Counted from the stretch's first letter, positions 27,084-36,591 are shown. The stretch is DNA of 64,000 nt from Nitrospirota bacterium (GCA_029261215.1 JAJDBT010000041.1:1-64000); one strand, 5' to 3'. Made by a program: numbers and translations. The notes: generated by a model not told the origin, from the sequence alone.

Positions 27084-28937
27084 ATGAATAAATTGAGTAT
27101 TTATCTGCTTTTCGTTCTCACTCTCATGCTCGGCACGGTTTCTATCGAGCCGCTGTTTGCTCAAGAAGGGAAAATTCCGAGCCGTTGGCGCGTCAAACAG
27201 GGTGAAGTCAGTTCGGCTGCGCTTTGGGGGACATACTTCGTCGATAAAGACACCGGCTGGGCGGTCGGCGCCAGCGGAGTGATTCTTCACACATCCGATG
27301 GCGGGAAACATTGGGCCGCGCAATACCGGCAGCGCGGCGAACGATTTTTTGATGTTCATTTTGTAGATAAAAAGAATGGGTGGGCCGCAAGCTGGTCGGG
27401 CGATGTTTATCACACAAGCGATGGAGGTGAAAACTGGGAGAGGCAGAAAGGCCCGGTTGTCATCTGGCTCTGGAATATCTTTTTTACAAATGCCAAAACT
27501 GGCTGGGCCGTTGGTGCTCAGGGAACCGTTATTCACACAAAAGATGGCGGAAAAACCTGGAATCTAAAGGACATCGGCTTTAAAAACGGGCCACTGCTAG
27601 AGGTTTATTTTTTAAATGAACAAAAAGGGTGGATCGCAGGTTGGGATGGAAAGATTTTTCATACCAACAACGGCGGAAAAACGTGGGTTCCACAAGACAG
27701 CGGGACAAAAATTCCTCTGGAAGGCATCTTTTTTGTAGACGAAAAGCACGGTTGGGCAGTCGGACGTCGCGGCGTTATACAGCATACAAAGGACGGCGGA
27801 AAAACCTGGGTGGCTCAGGAGAGCAATTTTCATACCTCCATGTTGCTGGGGGTGAAGTTCGCTACCCCAAAATTGGGCTGGATTGCCGGAGGCTCAGGTG
27901 TTTTTCTCAGGACAGAAAATGGCGGGGAAACCTGGCAGGCGGTGGAGGTGCCCACCGATAAAACAATGGAAGGGGTCTCGTTTGCAGACGCACAACACGG
28001 TTGGGCTGTCGGCTGGGGCGGTTTTGTGATTCATACTGCGGATGGCGGTAAAACCTGGGTCTCACAAAACTTTGGGTTTAATGACCGTCTTTTTAGAGTC
28101 TATTTTTATAATGACAAACATGGGTGGATCGTCGGAGAAGCGGGGACGATCATGCACACGCGTGATGGCGGCGAGACCTGGGATTTTCAGGAAAGCGGGA
28201 CAGAGGAATGGTTGTTCGGTGTTTATTTTGTTACTGAAAAAGAAGGCTGGGCCGTCGGAGCCCTTGGGGTCATCCTGCATACGAACAATGGCGGAAATAC
28301 CTGGGAAGTTCGAGCAAAAGTAACAGAAGGGGGTTTTGAGTCTGTTTATTTTCTTAATCGAAAAACAGGTTGGATTGTCGGTGAGTCCGGTCTGGTGTTT
28401 AAAACGGTCGATGGTGGAAAAACCTGGAAATTGCAATTTAGCCATGTGACAGTGACATTGACCGATATCGTTTTTTCAGATGAAAAAAATGGCTGGCTCA
28501 TCGGGGATGGCGGTAAGATTATGCGCACCAAGGACGGTGGTGAAAACTGGGTTGAGTTCTCTCTGCCCTTCAATGACATGTATGCTAAAATCCTTTTTGA
28601 CGGTTCAAAACGCGGGTGGATTGTCGGAGGAAACGGAATCATCCTAAAAACCAACGATGGTGGGGAGCATTGGGCGCTCCAGCGTGGATTTACAACAGAA
28701 TCACTTTGGGGCATTGTTATGCATGGCGATGAAGGCTGGGCCACAGGAGATCTGGGTGTGATGGGCTACACCTCGGATGGTGGAGAAACCTGGACTGCGG
28801 TTGAGAGCGGGACGGTCCAACGGATCACCGGCTTGTATTTTATCTCAAAAAACAAAGGATTTGCGGTCGGAAAGGGCGGACTTATTCTGCAATATCATGG
28901 TCAATCCGTGACAAAACAAGCGGGACGTGTCCCCTGA
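27084..28937 (+). CDS. Exported YCF48/BNR-type beta-propeller protein with 14 repeats
   Basis: 617 aa. Signal peptide (LSIYLLFVLTLMLGTVSIEPLFA). Then repeats of about 42 residues of the form GWAVGxxGxIxHTxDGGKTW; I count 13 complete copies and a shortened 14th (GFAVGKGGLILQY). Fourteen blades fit two seven-bladed propellers in tandem. YCF48/HCF136 of photosystem II assembly is the best-known relative, but bacterial members of unknown role are common in envelopes and nothing here points to photosynthesis. It is followed directly by a membrane-protein gene, so the pair may work together. Confidence 0.85.
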   Translation: MNKLSIYLLFVLTLMLGTVSIEPLFAQEGKIPSRWRVKQGEVSSAALWGTYFVDKDTGWAVGASGVILHTSDGGKHWAAQYRQRGERFFDVHFVDKKNGWAASWSGDVYHTSDGGENWERQKGPVVIWLWNIFFTNAKTGWAVGAQGTVIHTKDGGKTWNLKDIGFKNGPLLEVYFLNEQKGWIAGWDGKIFHTNNGGKTWVPQDSGTKIPLEGIFFVDEKHGWAVGRRGVIQHTKDGGKTWVAQESNFHTSMLLGVKFATPKLGWIAGGSGVFLRTENGGETWQAVEVPTDKTMEGVSFADAQHGWAVGWGGFVIHTADGGKTWVSQNFGFNDRLFRVYFYNDKHGWIVGEAGTIMHTRDGGETWDFQESGTEEWLFGVYFVTEKEGWAVGALGVILHTNNGGNTWEVRAKVTEGGFESVYFLNRKTGWIVGESGLVFKTVDGGKTWKLQFSHVTVTLTDIVFSDEKNGWLIGDGGKIMRTKDGGENWVEFSLPFNDMYAKILFDGSKRGWIVGGNGIILKTNDGGEHWALQRGFTTESLWGIVMHGDEGWATGDLGVMGYTSDGGETWTAVESGTVQRITGLYFISKNKGFAVGKGGLILQYHGQSVTKQAGRVP

Positions 28938-28938
28938 T

Positions 28939-29649
28939 ATGGATTCCCTGACAGACCGAAGATCAGAGTGGTTTGTTCCTCAGTTTGGCCCTCTTAAATT
29001 TCGTATTTTTATCGGTCTTTTGTTTTTACCTTATACGGGCATGGTGCTCGCTTTCACGGTGATCGGGGCGATGCTGGCCGAAACGATTTATTGGGATCGT
29101 GTCGCAGCGATTGTAACGATCTACTTTTTTGGTTTGGGCATTGCCGCACACGCGCTGGATGCGATTGGCGGAAAAACAGAAAAACCCTGGGGAAATCATT
29201 TTTCCAAAAAATCTTTGTGGCTTCTTTCTATTTTTTCTTTAATGCCAGCCTACGGTCTCGGGCTTTATTATATTTTCACACATACGCCTTATCTTGCCGT
29301 CATCGCCGTTTTGGAAGGTTTTTTTCTTTTTTCTTATAATCTGGAACTTTTTAAGGGGCGTTTTCACACGGATGGGTGGTTTGCTTTTTCCTGGGGCGTG
29401 TTGCCGGTATGGGCGGGGTATATGATTCAGACCAATCACCTGTCTGTGTCAGCGCTTATTTGGGGGGTAGCGATGGGATTGCTCAGTTATGTTGAGATCA
29501 ACGCATCCCGGCCCTATAAAGCCATAAAACGATCGGGGACAAAAATTCATCTGGATTTTCAAAAGCGATATGAACACATTTTAAAAGGGATCAGCCTCGG
29601 CGTAATCTGTCTTGCCCTGGGGATGGTGATTTGGCGGATGGGTCTTTAA
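28939..29649 (+). CDS. Polytopic membrane protein, UbiA-like
   Basis: 236 aa with about seven hydrophobic segments. The layout and ALDAIGGKTE plus NASRPYKAIKRSG loops recall UbiA-type prenyltransferases, but the two Asp-rich NDxxDxxxD motifs are not evident, so no activity is claimed. The ATG at 28939 follows the stop of the propeller gene by one base; a GTG at 28927 inside that gene is the alternative. Tight coupling suggests a shared role in the envelope. Confidence 0.7.
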   Translation: MDSLTDRRSEWFVPQFGPLKFRIFIGLLFLPYTGMVLAFTVIGAMLAETIYWDRVAAIVTIYFFGLGIAAHALDAIGGKTEKPWGNHFSKKSLWLLSIFSLMPAYGLGLYYIFTHTPYLAVIAVLEGFFLFSYNLELFKGRFHTDGWFAFSWGVLPVWAGYMIQTNHLSVSALIWGVAMGLLSYVEINASRPYKAIKRSGTKIHLDFQKRYEHILKGISLGVICLALGMVIWRMGL

Positions 29650-29728
29650 AAGAGATTGATAATAGGCATGTTTCCGGCTAAGATAACCAGAATCTTGGTG
29701 ATGGAGGACTTAAGGCTGATGGACGTTT

Positions 29729-30373
29729 ATGCATCACGTTGAACTATTGATTTTTGACTTGGACGGAACCTTAATTGACTCAAAAAAGGATATCGCCCGC
29801 TCGGTGAATCTGACGTTTCGGGATCTTGGTCTGCCTGAAAAACCACAAGAACTGATATACAGTTATGTCGGAAACGGCGTTCGCCAGTTAATCCTTGATG
29901 CCGTGGAAGGAGGGGACGCTAAGCTTGTGGACGAAGCTCTGGAGCGTTTCGAGGAACACTACCTTTCACATCTTTTAGATGAAACAACCCTCTTTCCCGG
30001 AATCGTCGAGGTGCTTAAACACTTTGAGCATAAAAAAATTGCCGTGGTCACCAACAAACCGACACATTATACAGACAAGATTATCGCCGGACTCCATTTA
30101 TTTGAGTCATTCGATTGCATTATTGGGGCCGGGCCGATTCTGCAACTGAAACCGCACCCTGAAATGCTGCTAAAAACATTGGAGAAACTGGATGTTGATG
30201 CGGGAAAAACGGTGATGATCGGAGATTCCCTAAATGATATCCATGCCGCAAAGGCGGCGGGAACCCTTTCTTGCGGTGTGGCTTATGGTTTTGGCAGTGC
30301 CGAGGAGTTAAGATCTGCGGATCCAGATTTTCTGATTGAGTCCAGTCATGAATTAATGACCCTTTTTTCTTGA
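29729..30373 (+). CDS. gph: HAD-family phosphatase, phosphoglycolate phosphatase type
   Basis: 214 aa. Nucleophile motif DLDGTLIDS (Asp10, Asp12), cap domain about 17-85, VVTNKPTHYT as motif II, Lys in LKPHPEM, and MIGDSLNDIHAAKAAG as the metal motif. Closest in layout to phosphoglycolate phosphatase, which removes 2-phosphoglycolate from DNA repair or oxygenase activity; the substrate is not proven. Co-directional with the M16 genes that follow 30 bases later. Confidence 0.88.
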   Translation: MHHVELLIFDLDGTLIDSKKDIARSVNLTFRDLGLPEKPQELIYSYVGNGVRQLILDAVEGGDAKLVDEALERFEEHYLSHLLDETTLFPGIVEVLKHFEHKKIAVVTNKPTHYTDKIIAGLHLFESFDCIIGAGPILQLKPHPEMLLKTLEKLDVDAGKTVMIGDSLNDIHAAKAAGTLSCGVAYGFGSAEELRSADPDFLIESSHELMTLFS

Positions 30374-30403
30374 TGAATGTGGTTTTTTCAATAAGGAGTC
30401 TTT

Positions 30404-31912
30404 ATGAAGAAGTGGTTTTTTCCCGTAGTTGCATTTATCCTGATTCCGATCACGGTTTCTGCGCAAAGCCTTGCGGATCGCGTTGTCGAACATACTCTGT
30501 CGAATGGTCTCCGGGTCTTGATGGTCGAACGGCATCAGGTTCCGACGGTCGCCCTGCGTATCATTTACAGAGTGGGGGGCGCGAACGAGGTCAACGGAAA
30601 TACCGGGATCGCGCACCTTTACGAACACATGGCCTTTAAAGGCACAAAGACCATCGGGACAAAAAATTACGCCGAAGAAAAGCTCATACTGGAAAGAATT
30701 GAAACCGTCTATGACGCGATGGAATCTGAAAAAAGAAAAGGCATTGATGCCGATCAGGAACGCTTGACGGAACTGGCAGCACAATTTGAATCACTTCAAA
30801 ATGAAGCGCGGGCGTTTGTGATCCCCAATGAATTTGGAGAGATTTATGATCGAAATGGCGCAGTCGGATTTAACGCCTCCACTGGGAAAGACGTCACCAA
30901 TTATATGGTGAATTTTCCGGCAAATCGTCTTCCGCTCTGGATTGCCGTTGAATCGGATCGTATGGCCAATCCCGTCATGCGGGAATTTTATAAAGAGAGA
31001 GATGTGGTGATGGAGGAAAGACGCCGGAGTGTGGAGAGCAATCCGGGTGGGAAGCTTTACGAAACGTTTATTGCGACGGCATTTGCGGCACATCCCTATG
31101 GGAACCCTGTCCTCGGATGGCCTTCCGATGTCAGCAATTTATCCGCAAGCGAAACAAGCGCATTTTTTAAGACATATTATGGTCCCAGCAATACGATTAT
31201 CGCCATCGTGGGAGACTTTAAGGTTGATGAGGTGATCCCGCAATTGGAAAACGCCTTTGGCAAAATTCCATCCGCTCCGCCGCCCCCTTTGGTGAAAACC
31301 ATTGAACCACCACAACGAGGTGAACGCAGGGCCGAGGTGGTCGATGACGCAAATCCGCAGCTCATGATCGGATTCCACAAACCGGACTTGCATCATCCCG
31401 ATGATCCTGTTTTTGATGTCATTGATTCCCTGCTTTCAATGGGGAGAACTTCGCGGCTTTATAAAAAACTGGTTGTTGAAAAAAAGATTGTCGTCTCGGT
31501 GTCGTCCGGCGCCGGTACCCCCGGCGCCCGTTTTCCGAATCTCTTTATGGTTTCTGCGACCCCCCGTGCACCGCACACGACAGAGGAAGCCGAAGCGGCC
31601 ATCTACGAAGAATTAAATCGTTTGAAAGAGGAAGGCCCGACACAAAAAGAATTGGACAAAGTGATTACCAATATCGATGCCTCGCTCATTCGCTCACTTC
31701 AGTCCAATAGTGGCTTAGCGGGCCGTTTGTCTTATTTTGAGGCTGTGGCCGATGATTGGCGTTACACCATGAGAAATCGGGATGCCATTGCCAAGGTCAC
31801 GGCGGAAGATGTGAAACGCGTGGCCAAGGCCTACTTTACAAAAAAGAACAGAACGGTGGCTACTTTGGTGCAACAGGGCGCCTCTGAAGTGACTGAGGGA
31901 GGGGGTCTGTGA
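30404..31912 (+). CDS. Zinc peptidase M16, catalytic subunit-like, exported
   Basis: 502 aa. Signal peptide KKWFFPVVAFILIPITVSA. The inverted zinc motif is intact as HLYEH (His71, Glu74, His75), with the downstream metal-ligand helix in VVMEERRRSVESNPGG. A charged insertion of about 60 residues separates the motif from GAVGFNASTGKDVTNY, as in one subgroup of M16. AAGGAG precedes the ATG. The gene overlaps the next by 4 bases (GTGA), and the two products are expected to form a heterodimer in the periplasm. Confidence 0.92.
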   Translation: MKKWFFPVVAFILIPITVSAQSLADRVVEHTLSNGLRVLMVERHQVPTVALRIIYRVGGANEVNGNTGIAHLYEHMAFKGTKTIGTKNYAEEKLILERIETVYDAMESEKRKGIDADQERLTELAAQFESLQNEARAFVIPNEFGEIYDRNGAVGFNASTGKDVTNYMVNFPANRLPLWIAVESDRMANPVMREFYKERDVVMEERRRSVESNPGGKLYETFIATAFAAHPYGNPVLGWPSDVSNLSASETSAFFKTYYGPSNTIIAIVGDFKVDEVIPQLENAFGKIPSAPPPPLVKTIEPPQRGERRAEVVDDANPQLMIGFHKPDLHHPDDPVFDVIDSLLSMGRTSRLYKKLVVEKKIVVSVSSGAGTPGARFPNLFMVSATPRAPHTTEEAEAAIYEELNRLKEEGPTQKELDKVITNIDASLIRSLQSNSGLAGRLSYFEAVADDWRYTMRNRDAIAKVTAEDVKRVAKAYFTKKNRTVATLVQQGASEVTEGGGL

Positions 31913-33354
31913 ACCAAGCGCTTTTAAGCAAAATATCTCGCATGGTATGTTCTGTCCTTGCTGGGTTTTTTCTTGTTTCGTGTACCTCGCTTTCGGGGAC
32001 CTTGCGAAGGATTAATCCTAAAGAAATGACCTTCGCCCCGATTGTATTTCAACCCCCGAAAGCCGATAAAGTGACCTTGTCGAACGGGATGACAGTGTAT
32101 TTACTGGAGGATCATGAACTGCCTCTGATTCAATTACAGGCGACGATTCGCACCGGCTCGATTTATGAACCGGCTGACAAAATTGGTTTGGCAAGTATCA
32201 CGGGCAGCGTGATGCGATCTGGTGGAAACCGTAGTCATGCAAGTGAAGACCTGGATGAGATTCTGGATCAGATTGCGGCCCAATTGTCTGTTGGAATCGG
32301 TCGGGACTCCGGCAGTGCCTCATTAGATACTTTAAAAAAGGATTTTGATCTGGGTTTACAGCTCTTTGTTGAAACCCTTCGTTTCCCGGCGTTTGAAGCC
32401 GAAAAACTGACCATCGCCAAAAATCGGGCCCTCGAATCGATCCGCCGCCGAAATGATCAGCCATCCGGCATTGCCACACGAGAATTTTTTAAACAGCTTT
32501 ATGGCGAAGACAATCCCTACGCCCGTGAAAGAACGATTGAGACGATTCATGCGATCACGCGGGCCGACTTGGCAGACTTTCATCAGCGCTATTTCGCCCC
32601 GAATAATATGATTCTGGGCGTGACGGGTGATTTTGAAAAAGCGGAGATGATTGCGAAACTGGAAAAGGCCTTTGAAGGATGGGCGCCAACAAAAATCGAC
32701 CTTCCTGCTGTTGCCCCGGTGAAAGAGCGTATGAATGGCGCGGTGTATAAAATCAGTAAATCGATTCCGCAGACCCAGGTTCGCATCGGGCATCTCGGCA
32801 TTAAACAGGCAAATCCCGACTTTTTTGCGCTTTCGGTCATGAACGATATTTTGGGTTCGGGCGGATTGACCAGCCGACTTTTTCAGGACGTGCGAACGCG
32901 TCAGGGTTTGGCCTATTCCGTGGGCAGCGCTTTTCAGCCCGGTAAGCTGGAGCGGGGCTTTTTTCTGGCTTACGGTGCAACACGGGCGGAAAAAAGCCTT
33001 CAAGCCATTCACAGCATGATCAGGCAAATTGCAATTATTCGTGAGGCGGAAGTGACGGATGAAGAGCTTTCCCGTGCGAAAGAAGCTTTTCTCAATTCAT
33101 TTATCTTTTCTTTTTCGTCGCCTGCTCAAATTGTGGGCCGACAGGTTTCACTGGCTTATTATGGTTTGCCCGAAGATTTTCTGGAGCAATATCGGGACAA
33201 TGTTGAAAAAGTGACAAAGGCCGATATACTGCGCGTCGCAAAAAAATACCTGCACCCGGATCGACTGATTATGATGATTGTGGGCGATGAGTCTCTCTTC
33301 GACAAACCCCTGACTGATTTGGGAAAGGTGGAAGAGATTGTGTTAAAGCCATAA
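31909..33354 (+). CDS. M16 peptidase-like protein lacking the zinc motif, lipoprotein
   Basis: 481 aa, GTG start inside the previous stop. The N-terminus ends in a lipobox-like LVSC (FFLVSCTS), so it is probably a lipoprotein. The M16 folds are clear (VTLSNGMTVYLLEDHELPL and GGLTSRLFQDVRTRQGLAYSVGS), but the place of HxxEH reads IGLASITGSVMRSGG, without any ligand. This is the non-catalytic partner seen in mitochondrial-processing-peptidase-like M16B pairs, which shapes the chamber and binds substrate. Confidence 0.9.
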   Translation: MNQALLSKISRMVCSVLAGFFLVSCTSLSGTLRRINPKEMTFAPIVFQPPKADKVTLSNGMTVYLLEDHELPLIQLQATIRTGSIYEPADKIGLASITGSVMRSGGNRSHASEDLDEILDQIAAQLSVGIGRDSGSASLDTLKKDFDLGLQLFVETLRFPAFEAEKLTIAKNRALESIRRRNDQPSGIATREFFKQLYGEDNPYARERTIETIHAITRADLADFHQRYFAPNNMILGVTGDFEKAEMIAKLEKAFEGWAPTKIDLPAVAPVKERMNGAVYKISKSIPQTQVRIGHLGIKQANPDFFALSVMNDILGSGGLTSRLFQDVRTRQGLAYSVGSAFQPGKLERGFFLAYGATRAEKSLQAIHSMIRQIAIIREAEVTDEELSRAKEAFLNSFIFSFSSPAQIVGRQVSLAYYGLPEDFLEQYRDNVEKVTKADILRVAKKYLHPDRLIMMIVGDESLFDKPLTDLGKVEEIVLKP

Positions 33355-33375
33355 GCAGATGTTAAGTGCCGGGAT

Positions 33376-33993
33376 ATGTTGTTATATAAAGACGAAGCTG
33401 AAAAATTAATAAAAGTATTTCATACATCAACTCTTAATGAGTTAAAAGGTGTACGCGAGCTACTTGACTCCTTGGAAAATGAAGACGATTGGTCTTTTGT
33501 TATCAAAGTCCAGATGTTGATTGAGGCTACAATTACAGAATTAATCGTCACTTCCATCGGTGAGAACAATTTTCAACCTGTCATGATAAGGCTTCCTCTG
33601 TTGGACGAAGAATATGGGAAACTGAAGATCACAAAAGACTTGGACTTAACCTCGCCTGAAGAGCGCAATTTTATTGCAAAAATGGCATCTTTAAGAAATA
33701 TTCTGGCTCATAATATCTCCTTCATCACCTTCTCTTTTAATCAATATTTTGGTGAATTGGATGAAGGCAAACTCAAATCGTTTCGCAGTGCAGTCTGTTG
33801 GTTTGCCAAAGATATGGCACTTAAGAAACAATGGACGCACATATTTCAAAAATCCCCAAAGACGGTTATCTGGGTGTCAGTTTTTCTCTTAGTTGTGAAC
33901 ATGCTCACGACAATGAAGGGGATTAAAAGCAGGAAGGGTATCAACGATTTGGGAAAAACGACAACCTCTCAATTGTTGGAAGATGTTCTATAG
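33376..33993 (+). CDS. HEPN-like protein with C-terminal membrane segment
   Basis: 205 aa, family not securely recognised. A helical domain with SLRNILAHN holds an R-x4-H motif (Arg107, His112), the active-site pattern of HEPN RNases found in toxin-antitoxin, Abi and CRISPR proteins. A hydrophobic helix follows (TVIWVSVFLLVVNML, about 167-181). The DNA is visibly richer in A/T than its neighbours, and no typical antitoxin gene is next to it. The start ATG at 33376 has a weak GGGA ribosome site. The membrane segment and lone setting leave its role open. Confidence 0.6.
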   Translation: MLLYKDEAEKLIKVFHTSTLNELKGVRELLDSLENEDDWSFVIKVQMLIEATITELIVTSIGENNFQPVMIRLPLLDEEYGKLKITKDLDLTSPEERNFIAKMASLRNILAHNISFITFSFNQYFGELDEGKLKSFRSAVCWFAKDMALKKQWTHIFQKSPKTVIWVSVFLLVVNMLTTMKGIKSRKGINDLGKTTTSQLLEDVL

Positions 33994-34140
33994 CGACACT
34001 TAAGGGGTCGCTCAAGCTGCCCCCTAAACGCGTAGTTTCTTTTTTCTTTGAGTTATGGGATGGTGAGGAAGCATATTTATAAATGTGGGTGATCAAAAGC
34101 AATGTTGTTCTCCCTTTTTTTTCAAGGAATCTAATTTAAA

Positions 34141-35091
34141 ATGATGTTGCACCGGCTTAAATTAAAGGTCGTTTACGGCGATGCCCTTAAAGCGGACAAG
34201 GCCTCAAATCGCTTGAAAATGCGGGTGATTCTCATCTCCGGTTTTGCGGTTTTTCTGCCTTTTTTAGGGATTACCTACTTTTTGTTCTCCGAAACCCGCG
34301 TGACAAAATTATTGATTATCGGTTTGCTGTCAGCCCTCTCCTGCGTGCCCGTGGTGCTCTATGCCTATTCAAAAGGATTTGGCCGCCCACTCCGTGAGCT
34401 TTGGCAGGAAAGGCCGGAAGAGCTAACGTGGCTTTCAATCAAGATCGGTTTTTTATACGGCTTTGCGCTGTATTGGATGATTTTGGGCATCGTGGAGTTT
34501 CTCTTTGGGTACCAATCCTTTCGGGCCGCATTGATCAGTTTTGTAGCGAGTGCGGCCGCGCGGGATGGGTTTGAAATCGGGTATTTACGCCGCTTACAGC
34601 AATCCGGCGCGGCAAAGATGAAAATTTTCCCCGATGACCGTTCGATCCGGGAAATGTTCCCCGTCGCGGCGCAAAAAATTGTCATGCTCGTTTCGACCGC
34701 CATTATCGGCGGCGCCTTGACCGGACTTTACCTCGGACCACTTTTACCTAATCCGCGTCATCAGTCGCTTGCCGTGGGCATTGCCGTCGGCGTGGTTGCT
34801 ACACTGGCTTATGCCTGGGCGATGGATGTGCCTCCGTCGAGACGCGCCCTGATTCGGTATTTTATCTGGCCGGGTTTTACGATGGCGGTAACTTATTTTT
34901 TAATTTTGGCCTACCTCTTAAGAATCATTTTTCAAATTACACTGTCTCCGGCGGCCGATCTGGCGTTGCTGATGTCGGTCTGTGCCGGATGGTTGACCCT
35001 TGAATCGCTCTTTGTCGCGTACTTGCAGTGGGGTAAAACGGTTGTTTCTCCTGTGGTCTCGAGTGAAGAGCTGAATGAAGTGACCTCCTAA
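34141..35091 (+). CDS. Polytopic membrane protein of unknown function
   Basis: 316 aa with about eight hydrophobic segments; not recognised. A short basic N-terminus, a central loop with SAAARDGFEIGYLRRLQQ (just after the fourth segment) and an Arg-rich loop PPSRRALIRYF stand out. It lies 31 bases upstream of the mlaA-like gene and runs in the same direction, so it may be part of the lipid-transport set. Two adjacent ATG codons (34141, 34144) could start it. Confidence 0.65.
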   Translation: MMLHRLKLKVVYGDALKADKASNRLKMRVILISGFAVFLPFLGITYFLFSETRVTKLLIIGLLSALSCVPVVLYAYSKGFGRPLRELWQERPEELTWLSIKIGFLYGFALYWMILGIVEFLFGYQSFRAALISFVASAAARDGFEIGYLRRLQQSGAAKMKIFPDDRSIREMFPVAAQKIVMLVSTAIIGGALTGLYLGPLLPNPRHQSLAVGIAVGVVATLAYAWAMDVPPSRRALIRYFIWPGFTMAVTYFLILAYLLRIIFQITLSPAADLALLMSVCAGWLTLESLFVAYLQWGKTVVSPVVSSEELNEVTS

Positions 35092-35122
35092 ACAGAACAC
35101 TTCGGAAAGTGCTGAAAACTGA

Positions 35123-35974
35123 GTGGACATTTTTCGCCTTAAGAGCATCCATCATTTGGTCTTTTTATCCGCCATGTTCTTTTTCATGGTCTCGTGCGCG
35201 GGTGTTCAAAAACAGGGTTTGAACGGAAGATTTCAAGGGCAATCCACATTCTCCGATTTGACGATTCAATCCCAGACGGAAGCCATTGAAATGACCTTTG
35301 ATGCGTTTGAGGATGAATTTGCAAGCATTCCTGAAAAAACGGTGTTTGATCCACTCTCCGGTTATAACCGGAGAATGACTCAATTCAACGACAAACTTTT
35401 TGACTATGTGATTTCGCCAGTTTCCAGAGGATATCATTTTATCGTGCCTGAAGGCGGGCGAATTGGGGTACGCCGCTTTTTCAAAAACCTCTTTTACCCC
35501 CTGCGTTTCATTAATAATGTGTTGCAAGTAAAATATGATAAAGCCGCAATTGAAACGGCCCGTTTTATCATCAACAGTACCGTTGGCCTGCTTGGGTTTT
35601 TTGATCCTGCTGAAGAATGGCTGGGGCTTAAAGCCTATCCCGAAGATTTTGGTCAGACCCTCGGTGTTTATGGGGTGGGTCCCGGTTTTCATATTGTGTT
35701 GCCGTTTATCGGGCCTTCAAACCTTCGAGACACCATCGGTCTGATTCCCGACACCTATTCTGTTCCCATCACCTATATTCCCGAAATGAAGATTTCAGGC
35801 ACCTCGGATTCAGACAAAACACTGATCGCCGTTGGCGTGGAGTCTTACAGAAGGTTAAACAGCGCATCTTTGAGTCTTGAGGAGTATGAAAGTCTCAGGC
35901 GGGACGCACTTGATCTTTATACGTTTTTGAGGGATGCTTATGAACGAAATCGGGCGGCGCAAATCAAGGAGTGA
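35123..35974 (+). CDS. mlaA: MlaA/VacJ-family outer-membrane lipoprotein
   Basis: 283 aa. GTG start gives an N-terminal signal ending in a lipobox MVSC-AG. The MlaA core is clear: DPLSGYNRRMTQFNDKLFDY, PEGGRIGVRRFFKNL, NSTVGLLGFFDPA, EDFGQTLGVYGVGPG and LPFIGPSNLRDTIGL. MlaA sits as a ring in the outer membrane and removes misplaced phospholipids. A linker of about 50 residues before the core is longer than in E. coli. The gene is followed 3 bases later by the MlaC homologue. Confidence 0.93.
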   Translation: MDIFRLKSIHHLVFLSAMFFFMVSCAGVQKQGLNGRFQGQSTFSDLTIQSQTEAIEMTFDAFEDEFASIPEKTVFDPLSGYNRRMTQFNDKLFDYVISPVSRGYHFIVPEGGRIGVRRFFKNLFYPLRFINNVLQVKYDKAAIETARFIINSTVGLLGFFDPAEEWLGLKAYPEDFGQTLGVYGVGPGFHIVLPFIGPSNLRDTIGLIPDTYSVPITYIPEMKISGTSDSDKTLIAVGVESYRRLNSASLSLEEYESLRRDALDLYTFLRDAYERNRAAQIKE

Positions 35975-35977
35975 TAC

Positions 35978-36562
35978 ATGAAAAAAGCAGCATTTGTTTT
36001 AATTGGAATCATGCTCATGGTGGAACCGGCTTTTGCCGATGATCTTGCTGAAGTGGATTCTTTTTTGAAAGAACGATTGAATCGCATTATGGGTTTGCTT
36101 CAGGATAAAAATCTCGAAAAATCGACCCGGAACGACAAAATCGTTGTCATTATTACAGAGGCCTTTGATTTTGATACGATGGCGAAACTCACGCTGGGAA
36201 AAAAATACTGGCCCGGATTGAGCACAGCGGAAAAGGCCCGTTTTACCGAATTGTTTGTCGGGCGGCTGAAAGCTTCCTATCTTGAAAAACTCAATCTTTA
36301 CGATGATGAAACAATTGTCTACAGCAAACCAGAGCAAGTGAATAACAAGGTTCAAATGATGACGGAGCTTGTCTCGAAGGACAACAAAATTACCATGCGC
36401 TATAAACTCTATAAACCGAGTAAAGCGGGGTGGAAGGTTTATGATGTGGAATTGGAAGGCGTGAGTCTTATCACCACTTACCGCTCCCAGTTTAATGAGG
36501 TGCTGCAGACCGGAACGATGAAAGACCTTTTTGCCAAACTGGAACGGCCCGAAGGCAAGTAG
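35978..36562 (+). CDS. mlaC: MlaC-family periplasmic phospholipid-binding protein
   Basis: 194 aa. Signal peptide KKAAFVLIGIMLMVEPAFA, then the MlaC/Ttg2D fold with FDFDTMAKLTLGKKYWPGLS, ARFTELFVGRLKASYLEKL and VYDVELEGVSLITTYRSQFNEVL, the family signature. It would carry a lipid between the membranes. It lies between mlaA and an RND exporter and not with mlaFEDB, which resembles the hpnM-hpnN arrangement of hopanoid loci. Confidence 0.92.
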   Translation: MKKAAFVLIGIMLMVEPAFADDLAEVDSFLKERLNRIMGLLQDKNLEKSTRNDKIVVIITEAFDFDTMAKLTLGKKYWPGLSTAEKARFTELFVGRLKASYLEKLNLYDDETIVYSKPEQVNNKVQMMTELVSKDNKITMRYKLYKPSKAGWKVYDVELEGVSLITTYRSQFNEVLQTGTMKDLFAKLERPEGK

Positions 36563-36591
36563 CCGCCTTCTCTCTTAATCAGCTGGTTTCA

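Noticed and set aside
26598-27536. A 312-codon minus-strand frame covering the small exported protein and part of the propeller gene
   Set aside because: Only the last 138 codons have a signal peptide and a ribosome site; the upstream part is antisense to the YCF48 repeats, which create open frames by composition.
27250-28880. Regular DNA periodicity of about 130 bases, possible repeat array or CRISPR
   Set aside because: The period equals the 42-residue protein repeats; the copies diverge at DNA level and there are no identical repeats with unique spacers.
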